The notes under the pieces: model-generated | Databases searched by the model: none | The model's input: only the letters and a program-made list of their open reading frames with translations | What the model was told of the DNA's origin: nothing | Position numbers and translations under genes: made by a program | Shown here: in pieces, positions 1 to 5,007 of the stretch | Position numbering within the stretch: the stretch's first letter is position 1 | Layout: each line of letters starts with the position of its first letter | Assembly (NCBI GenBank): GCA_029268325.1 | Contig: JAJUGC010000210.1 | Location: 1 to 5,007 of the forward strand | From: Gammaproteobacteria bacterium | GTDB lineage: Bacteria; Pseudomonadota; Gammaproteobacteria; Pseudomonadales; Oleiphilaceae | Direction: 5' to 3' | Length of the DNA: 5,007 nt

Positions 1-360
1 ATTTGAAATATGACCTACTTCATAATTTACCGTAGGGCTTAAAAATTGCAAAATCCTTCTAGTTACTTTACTATTCAAAAGTCCTAAATAATAATAAATT
101 TCTTTTTCCGTCTCATTCTCATCTAAGAATATTGAGCATCCAGCTACATCAAACAAAAAACCGTTTGGTATATATCTTACAGAAAATCCACCAATAGTAA
201 CCTTTGACCAAGTAATAGCTTCTTTAAAATAAAAATCAGTATTTTGAGGTCTTGATCTTAACTTACCTTTTTCATCTTTAAAATTTTTTATTTCTTCTCC
301 ATCGTTTTCCCAATTAACTACATACTGATTATTCCCAAACCATTTTCTAAACTCTCCGCC
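1..360. other. AT-rich block within the pglX recognition region
   Basis: My count is about 105 G+C in 360 bases (29%). The adjoining 361-660 runs at about 40-52%, the RT gene at roughly 42-58%, and the upstream pglX half at about 63-72% in the lines I counted. The step falls near the conserved KGGEFRKWFGN coding stretch. This fits an imported, variable target-recognition segment joined at a conserved block. Confidence 0.7.
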
Positions 361-648
361 TTTCCTATGAGCGAACCACTTTCGGTCACTACGGGTAATG
401 TCATTGGTGGGATGGCTAAATTTTTGTAGCGAAACTTCTTGCCACTTTCTGAGAAACTGATCGTTATCGCCAGTGTTGATTCCCTCCCTTATTACACAAG
501 CATCGGACAATGAAGGGCATGAGCCAAAAATATTCCGCATGTCTGACGAGAGCCAATAAGCGATAGCACCACCGGGAATCTGTTGAAAATCCGCTACCGA
601 AGCCCTATAAAAATACTGACTCATATCCTTGCTCTGTTCATGGCTCAT
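1..648 (-). CDS. pglX: PglX, C-terminal portion (linker and start of target-recognition region), 3'-partial and split
   Basis: An open frame of exactly 216 codons runs off the left edge. It carries the half of PglX missing from the frame ending at 3701. Residues 13-32 (FYRASVADFQQIPGGAIAYW) match the family's FKKIPGSPIAYW linker. Residues 91-106 (WFAHRKGGEFRKWFGN) match WF..KGGE.RKWFGN. Residues 154-167 (GFSVRYIPNGFLFD) and LNSK at 191-194 belong to the recognition half. By comparison with E. coli PglX, about 300-400 residues remain outside the window. I chose ATG 648-646 because it overlaps the RT stop as ATGA and has AAGGGG 8 bases upstream. A second ATG at 624-622 (residue 9) lies nearer to where family similarity begins. 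The protein has no methyltransferase motifs, so it probably acts, if at all, with the upstream half, much like HsdS with HsdM. It could instead be a non-functional remnant, but no frame break is visible. Confidence 0.9.
   Translation of the reverse strand, partial: MSHEQSKDMSQYFYRASVADFQQIPGGAIAYWLSSDMRNIFGSCPSLSDACVIREGINTGDNDQFLRKWQEVSLQKFSHPTNDITRSDRKWFAHRKGGEFRKWFGNNQYVVNWENDGEEIKNFKDEKGKLRSRPQNTDFYFKEAITWSKVTIGGFSVRYIPNGFLFDVAGCSIFLDENETEKEIYYYLGLLNSKVTRRILQFLSPTVNYEVGHISN
645..648 (-). other. ATGA stop/start overlap, RT-nitrilase to pglX 3' part
   Basis: The RT gene ends CAG GCA TGA and the next frame begins ATG AGC CAT, overlapping by 4 bases. As at the other junction, the downstream frame is -1 relative to the upstream one. 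Seen directly in the sequence; reinitiation is inferred. Confidence 0.85.
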
Positions 649-3600
649 GCCTGTTTCCCCTTGGGTAATACCTTGCGCGCCTGCGCCATATCCTGGTTGA
701 AGCCGTCTGGTACGGGTTTGAATGGTGTTTCCGGAGAGCGGTGGTTGGACTGGAACTGGCGCAGAGCCAGTATGTCGATCTCGCCGGTAATGCTGTAGTC
801 GTGATTGCCACCCTTGACCCGCAGCAGGTCGCGCTTCCAGCGCGATTTATAGGGAGCGCGGATGCGGCTGTCGCCGTACTGGCGGTTGTTGCATTGGATG
901 ATATAGGCGTGGATATCCAGTGCCGCAGACTCGACCAAGGCGTTGAAGGTGTCTATGTCGCTGTTCCATTCTGCTACAAACAGGGCGTCCACCTTGCCAC
1001 GCAGGGCTGCCCGGTAACGGATATTGGTCAGCTCACTGCAGTTGAGCATGGCGAAGTGGAAATCTCCGTGCTGTATAACTGGCGGCTTGTCCCACTGCTG
1101 GCTCTTGGTGGGTTGCAGTTTCAGGCCGCCGAGCTTGAAGAGTTGTGTTTCTTCGTGGATGGCTGGTTTCTGTTTGTCCTGTCGATAGAGCATCAGCGAA
1201 GGGAAACCGAGGCCGTCGTGGGTCAGGGATGCCCAGAGCTGGTTGTGCACCTTCTTCCCCGGGGCGCGTAGATAATCGACACCCGTGATCAACGAGATGC
1301 GTCGACCGTTCAGCTTGCTTGCGATACGCATAAACCAGTGGGGCGGCATGGCCAGTTCCGGCAGGATCAGGTATCGGGCTCCATCCGGGCGGGATATCAG
1401 CTCATTGATCAGGCGGTTCAGACGCTGGTAGCGCTGGCGGCTGTTGGCTGCAGGCTGCCCAAGGGCGGCAGCGACAAAATTGCTGTCCGCTACTTCCCAG
1501 CTGGACACGGCAATAGTTTGTCTGGTCTCTGGCTCGCCGTCGGGAATCTCCAGATAGCGCTGCTGTTTATCCCAACAGGGCATTTTCTCCTGTTCCAGTT
1601 CAAAGCCACGCAGGGTGCAGACTACTTTCCCCAATGCCTCCTGGCTGGCTGTACTGAAAGGATCAGGGGCGATCAGATACAGTTCGTTGAGGCTGAACGG
1701 GCGTGTGGCGAAGTACAGGCCGGGCGGAATGCCTTTGGTTAGCTTGGGTTTGAACCAGCTTGCCAGGGTACTGATAGCGTCGCCAATACCGATATCCGGT
1801 ATGTCGTCGGGTTGCCAAGGTGCTTGGTGCAGCTTGTTACGGCGTGGTATGCCACGCTGGCTGACCATTTCCTTGGGTAGACCACTGAAACGCAGAGGGA
1901 TATGTGCAAGGTCATGGCTGAACAGGTAGGCCTGTTTGGCCTGCAGGTGTTTTTCGATTGCCGACGCTGGCCTATCCATCAGGAAGGGCCACAGGATACT
2001 TATAATCTGCTCACCCTGATCAGTGTCTAGCAGAGCTTTGAGCTCTCTCTTTCCTTCAGGGCTGAGGCGGGGTGGAAGGGCGGAAATGACACTTTCCGTG
2101 ACTATGACTCTTAACGAATGGCTCCAGTCCGAAACATTGATCTGCGGCGGGGTGGCATGCCGCTCAAGACTTTTAATTGTTAGCTGGCAATCTGCAATGA
2201 TGGACTCCAGCTTATCCAGGGCCTTGATCATTCTTGTGAGGTGACCGAAAACCTCACAAGCGGTTGCCATGCGTACAATGCGGGGCAGGTACTGCGCCAG
2301 TTCGAAGAACTTTACCGGTGTCAGCAGGTGGTCGATTACTGCGTCAAAGAAGGCGTGGCGGTGGGCTTGCCATGCGTCGGGCGGCAGGTCACGCTCGTAG
2401 GCTTCGTAGTCACGCAGATTCAGGGCAAAACCGGCGCGGTGCAGGCTGAGTGAGTCGGTTTTGCGCAGGTTATCGGCATGCTCTCCGGTGTTGCTGGTGG
2501 CCTTGAGCAGGTCGGTGGCAATGGTGCCAGGGCTTTCAGGCAGTGCAGGCAGAGATCGCCATTCGCTGGCGCGCTGGTTGATCTGCTCTCTGATGGCATT
2601 GACCAGCGCGGCTCCTGGGCCGCCGGAGAGAACGAACAGCTTGTTCTTGCTATTTTCGAAGGCGATACGGCAGTCATCCAGATATTCCGGCTTGAACAGA
2701 ATGCTGCCGTTGTCCTGCTCCAACAAGTCCTTGCCGCCATCGCGGTTGATCACCCAGTTCCAGAAGTCACTGCTATTGGTCAGGTTACTGGTGTTCTCCA
2801 TGACCAGCAGGATGTCGTCGACGTAACGTCCATAGTACAGAGGGACTACCTGCTGCTCGATAAATTGATCCAGCTTTATCAAGGCAGCATTAGCGACTAC
2901 GGCCGAGGCAGGCAGACCAACTGGGAGCCCTTTTTGTAGCGGTGTGCTTTCAGCCCAGCTGTGCAGTGCACTGATAAACAGGAGGTTAAGGTGTCTCTGT
3001 TGATCCGTAAGACTCACCCTGGCCAACTCGTGAAAGGTCTCATCCAGCATGAAGTGAGCGTTCAACTCATGGTAGAAGCTGGTTACATCGGCTGTGAGGG
3101 CAATAACCTTCTTGCCAGCGGACAGGGCGCTGTCCATTGCCTTGATAGCACCGTCACGCCAGTCCCGGAAGGGCTTGAGGTAGGGTTTGAAGGAGCCCAG
3201 TGCCAGTGAGTTGATCTCGTTGTGACGGTTGCGGCGCAGGCGGCTGCCGTGGACATTGTCACTGAGCTGCTGGTCGAACAGATGGCCAACTTGCAGCATC
3301 CACAGAGCCGAGAGCACATGGAAGTCCATGCTGCAGCGGGCCATAAGGCGGAACTCGGCGGTGGGCGTGTTTCCTCGCTTGATCTGGCTTTGCCACTCAC
3401 CTTCGGGGTCAGCGAAGATCAAAGCGGTATCGTTTTCTTCCTGCTGTTCTGCATCGCTCTTGCTGTCGGTACTGTCCTTATTGAAGCTGATGGCTTTGGG
3501 GGCTAATGTCCATGGGCCCAGAAAGTTGGGTTCTGTGACCCATTTCTTGCTTTTGCTGTTGATCAAACCTGCAAGCTTTTCCAGGTTTTCGATCAGGTTC

Positions 3601-3704
3601 TCTTCATAGTTCGCCATTTCAAATAATGGCGGATTGGTCGAGTAATAGAGGTCTACCTTGGCTTTTCGCCAGGCGAGCACGAGGTCAGATAACTGAATAT
3701 TCAC
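645..3704 (-). CDS. Reverse transcriptase-nitrilase fusion, DRT1-like (class 1 UG/defence-associated RT)
   Basis: This is a 1,019-residue protein. The RT domain spans roughly residues 115-380. It has an RT0/1-like block (EFRLMARCSMDFHVLSALWM, 117-136), motif A ALTADVTSFYHELN with D206, motif B QKGLPVGLPAS (257-267) and motif C YGRYVDDILL with D296/D297, so the metal-binding Asp triad is intact. Residues 430-650 are mostly helical, as in the helical (alpha-Rep-like) regions of UG/Abi RTs. The C-terminus (about 730-985) has a nitrilase/CN-hydrolase fold with a plausible triad: E783 (LILPELAMP), K844 (RQDKQKP) and C889 (LNCSEL). A polar acidic linker lies at 74-95. RT plus nitrilase is the published architecture of DRT type 1 antiphage proteins; the exact UG subgroup is not resolved here. 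The start is GTG at 3704, with GGAGG 7 bases upstream, overlapping the pglX stop by 4 bases. The stop overlaps the next cistron's ATG. No intron, maturase, endonuclease or signal peptide is seen. The substrate and template are unknown. Confidence 0.88.
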   Translation of the reverse strand: MNIQLSDLVLAWRKAKVDLYYSTNPPLFEMANYEENLIENLEKLAGLINSKSKKWVTEPNFLGPWTLAPKAISFNKDSTDSKSDAEQQEENDTALIFADPEGEWQSQIKRGNTPTAEFRLMARCSMDFHVLSALWMLQVGHLFDQQLSDNVHGSRLRRNRHNEINSLALGSFKPYLKPFRDWRDGAIKAMDSALSAGKKVIALTADVTSFYHELNAHFMLDETFHELARVSLTDQQRHLNLLFISALHSWAESTPLQKGLPVGLPASAVVANAALIKLDQFIEQQVVPLYYGRYVDDILLVMENTSNLTNSSDFWNWVINRDGGKDLLEQDNGSILFKPEYLDDCRIAFENSKNKLFVLSGGPGAALVNAIREQINQRASEWRSLPALPESPGTIATDLLKATSNTGEHADNLRKTDSLSLHRAGFALNLRDYEAYERDLPPDAWQAHRHAFFDAVIDHLLTPVKFFELAQYLPRIVRMATACEVFGHLTRMIKALDKLESIIADCQLTIKSLERHATPPQINVSDWSHSLRVIVTESVISALPPRLSPEGKRELKALLDTDQGEQIISILWPFLMDRPASAIEKHLQAKQAYLFSHDLAHIPLRFSGLPKEMVSQRGIPRRNKLHQAPWQPDDIPDIGIGDAISTLASWFKPKLTKGIPPGLYFATRPFSLNELYLIAPDPFSTASQEALGKVVCTLRGFELEQEKMPCWDKQQRYLEIPDGEPETRQTIAVSSWEVADSNFVAAALGQPAANSRQRYQRLNRLINELISRPDGARYLILPELAMPPHWFMRIASKLNGRRISLITGVDYLRAPGKKVHNQLWASLTHDGLGFPSLMLYRQDKQKPAIHEETQLFKLGGLKLQPTKSQQWDKPPVIQHGDFHFAMLNCSELTNIRYRAALRGKVDALFVAEWNSDIDTFNALVESAALDIHAYIIQCNNRQYGDSRIRAPYKSRWKRDLLRVKGGNHDYSITGEIDILALRQFQSNHRSPETPFKPVPDGFNQDMAQARKVLPKGKQA
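657..662 (-). promoter_or_regulatory. Probable ribosome-binding site AAGGGG for the pglX 3' part
   Basis: AAGGGG lies 8 bases before ATG 648-646, inside the last codons of the RT-nitrilase gene (AAG GGG AAA CAG GCA). Its match to the anti-Shine-Dalgarno sequence is moderate, weaker than the GGAGG at the first junction. This would suit coupled reinitiation at a lower rate. Confidence 0.6.
3701..3704 (-). other. GTGA stop/start overlap, pglX 5' part to RT-nitrilase
   Basis: The minus strand reads ATT CGG TGA for the end of the pglX 5' part. The RT frame begins GTG AAT ATT within it, so start and stop share two bases. This is a classic termination-reinitiation arrangement. The RT frame is -1 relative to pglX. 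Seen directly in the sequence; translational coupling is inferred. Confidence 0.85.
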
Positions 3705-5007
3705 CGAATGGCCTCCAGCAGCATCCGGTTCTTCTCTGCTTCTGACTTCCCATCCACCAGTCGTATATAGGCACCTGCGTAGTTGGGGTAGGCGGCGTTT
3801 TCGATGACGAAGGCGGTGGTGGAGACGACTTCACCGCTGATACTGTCGAAGGCGCGGGCTCCCAAGTGGGCCATGGTGATGATGGTGGTGTGTTCCAGCA
3901 GCCATTCCCGCAGCTTTTCGTAGCTGGAGAGAAACATCCAGGACTGCATATTGATCTGGGCGTTGAAACCCTGGGGTTTCAGCAGGCCGAAGGCACGCTC
4001 CATGAACATGGCAAACAGGTCTGACTTGCTGTTGGGGTAGGCCCGTTTGGCAAAATCCTTGATAGCCGTGTTCATTCCTTTACTGCCCATATAGGGCGGG
4101 TTGGCGATGACCGCATCGTAGCGCTGGGCGAGGATCCAGGCTTGCTGAAGATAAGGCAGCAGGGTCTCTGCGGCGGGCTTCTGCATATTGTCGCCGGTGC
4201 GGGCCAGGTCGCGCAGTTGCTGCAGCAGCTCCAGCAGGGGCTGGGCGTCGGCTTCGGGTACTTCGATGAGGGAGCCGAAGGTCTTGGCCTGGGTGAAGGC
4301 ATGCAGGGTGCGTTGGAGTAGTTGGTAACGGTGATCGGCTGCGGGGGCGCTGAGGTCGGCTTGCTCGCTGACGAACAGGCTCTGGGATTGGCCGCGCTGC
4401 CAGTCACCGCCGAGGTTCAAGGCCGCCCAGAGCTCGTTGAGCTTGAGGTGGGTGGTTTCCTTGAGGCTGAGGATATTGAGTTGCAGCTCGCCGTCGGCGA
4501 TGCGGTTGAACAGGCGTCGGTCGTCCTGGCGGGCGAGCATCAGCAGGGCAAAGCCGGCCAGTTGACCGGCGCGGTCGTCGATGTCCAATCCGTACAGATT
4601 GTGCTTGAGGATCAGCTGGGGAATATCCCGGCTGCGGTAACCACGTTCTTCGTAGATGGCTTTGAGCAGCTGATAGGCTTCCACGAGGATATGCCCTGAA
4701 CCGCAGGCCGGATCAAGCACTTTTATGGATTCCGGCTCGATGCTGGACGGGGTGTTGGCAGCCATGTGGGCAAGCACTTCTGCCGGTTGTTCGCCGGGCC
4801 CTATGTAGTAGGGCAGCCGATCCTTCAGGGGTGAATCCGGGTAGGTCTGCAGCCAGAGGCGACCTACGGAGTTCTGCACCAGGTATTGCACGATCCAGTT
4901 GGGGGTAAACAGCTGGGTGGCGGCGGGGATGTCCGCGCTTTTGACCACCTTACCGATGACCTGATCCTTCTTCTCGCTGATATAGAACTGGTAGAGCCAG
5001 CCGATGA
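3701..5007 (-). CDS. pglX: PglX, N-terminal/methyltransferase portion (BREX-1 adenine-specific DNA methyltransferase), 5'-partial and split
   Basis: In BREX, PglX methylates adenine (N6) in a short asymmetric site to mark host DNA; it is also needed for phage exclusion. The frame is open to the right edge, giving 434 visible residues. The first are IGWLYQFYISEKKD, followed by KVVKSADIPAATQLFTPNWI, a signature block of BREX-1 PglX. SAM-binding motif I DPACGSGH is at 4714-4691 and catalytic motif IV NPPYMG at 4102-4085. A GTG at 4948 lies inside conserved sequence and is not the real start; from memory of the E. coli protein, about 200 residues lie outside the window. The frame ends at TGA 3703-3701 just after RLVDGKSEAEKNRMLLEAIR. 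Family members (about 1,200 residues) continue here into the target-recognition half. That half is found further downstream, at 648-1, beyond an inserted RT gene. The methyltransferase fold appears complete, so this piece could be a catalytic subunit without its own DNA recognition. Family assignment is very secure; activity is unknown. Confidence 0.95.
   Translation of the reverse strand, partial: IGWLYQFYISEKKDQVIGKVVKSADIPAATQLFTPNWIVQYLVQNSVGRLWLQTYPDSPLKDRLPYYIGPGEQPAEVLAHMAANTPSSIEPESIKVLDPACGSGHILVEAYQLLKAIYEERGYRSRDIPQLILKHNLYGLDIDDRAGQLAGFALLMLARQDDRRLFNRIADGELQLNILSLKETTHLKLNELWAALNLGGDWQRGQSQSLFVSEQADLSAPAADHRYQLLQRTLHAFTQAKTFGSLIEVPEADAQPLLELLQQLRDLARTGDNMQKPAAETLLPYLQQAWILAQRYDAVIANPPYMGSKGMNTAIKDFAKRAYPNSKSDLFAMFMERAFGLLKPQGFNAQINMQSWMFLSSYEKLREWLLEHTTIITMAHLGARAFDSISGEVVSTTAFVIENAAYPNYAGAYIRLVDGKSEAEKNRMLLEAIR
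3712..3716 (-). promoter_or_regulatory. Shine-Dalgarno GGAGG for the RT-nitrilase GTG start
   Basis: GGAGG lies 7 bases before the GTG start at 3704 and is inside the pglX codons CTG GAG GCC (Leu-Glu-Ala). It is a near-ideal ribosome-binding site and supports the otherwise weak GTG as the genuine start. Because it is made of pglX codons, the RT gene appears to borrow its initiation signal from pglX. Confidence 0.8.

Noticed and set aside
653..659. GGGAAAC as a -1 ribosomal slippery site fusing the RT to the downstream PglX half
   Set aside because: The heptamer is out of register with the RT codons (GGG AAA CAG), so canonical tandem slippage would not occur. Reinitiation at ATGA is simpler.
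645..3704. Group II intron or other self-splicing element carrying an RT inside pglX
   Set aside because: The RT frame fills the whole insertion, leaving no ribozyme arms. No GTGYG start or domain V-like hairpin is seen at the ends, and the protein has no maturase or endonuclease domain.
645..3704. Intein interrupting PglX
   Set aside because: The insertion is separated by stop codons and lies in a different frame from each half. No splicing-block residues are evident, and the domains are RT and nitrilase.
645..3704. Retron or diversity-generating retroelement
   Set aside because: No msr/msd-like inverted-repeat RNA and no template/variable repeat pair was seen. The protein is far larger than those RTs and carries a nitrilase domain typical of DRT1-like proteins.
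640..3712. GCCAT direct repeat at 3712-3708 and 644-640 (minus strand) as a target-site duplication
   Set aside because: Five bases are easily matched by chance. The copies are in different pglX registers and not exactly at the frame junctions, so they do not restore the gene when collapsed.
583..4699. Numerous long open frames on the plus strand (for example 741-1271, 2478-2939, 4322-4699)
   Set aside because: They lie antisense to clearly conserved RT-nitrilase and PglX coding sequence, show no recognisable domains, and are expected from the GC-rich codon pattern.
4946..4948. GTG as the start of the methyltransferase frame
   Set aside because: The frame stays open to the right edge and the upstream codons encode the conserved IGWLYQFYISEKKD block, so the gene begins outside the window.

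Overview
The window is one leftward (minus-strand) gene cluster with no intergenic space. It comes from a bacterial BREX phage-defence island. All three genes are read from the right edge to the left edge. The PglX fragments resemble, from memory, gammaproteobacterial type 1 BREX PglX such as that of E. coli. The conserved right part is GC-rich (about 60-70% in lines I counted). This suggests a GC-rich gammaproteobacterium, but the species cannot be told.

Layout in transcription order. (1) 5007-3701: the methyltransferase half of PglX, the BREX-1 adenine-specific DNA methyltransferase. It enters from outside the window, carries motif I (DPACGSGH) and motif IV (NPPY), then stops abruptly. (2) 3704-645: a 1,019-residue fusion of a defence-type reverse transcriptase (YVDD catalytic box) with a C-terminal nitrilase-fold domain. 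This is the architecture of DRT1-like, class 1 'unknown group' RTs. (3) 648-1: an open frame of 216 codons running off the left edge. It reads as the missing second half of the same PglX: the IPG..AYW linker, the WF..KGGEFRKWFGN block and the start of the target-recognition region.

The main observation is therefore that an RT-nitrilase gene sits inside pglX. It divides pglX between its catalytic part and its DNA-recognition part. Both junctions are tidy 4-base stop/start overlaps (GTGA at 3704-3701, ATGA at 648-645), each with a ribosome-binding-like sequence at normal spacing. The three cistrons use all three minus-strand frames. This looks like a translationally coupled operon rather than a random disruption. 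One possibility is that PglX now works as two polypeptides (compare HsdM and HsdS) with an RT-nitrilase made between them. The other is that BREX modification has been lost and only the RT defence remains. The sequence alone cannot decide.

The left 360 bases (about 29% GC) are far more AT-rich than the rest. This fits an exchanged target-recognition domain. I saw no RNA genes, CRISPR arrays, insertion-sequence ends or terminators, and there is no non-coding gap to hold them.
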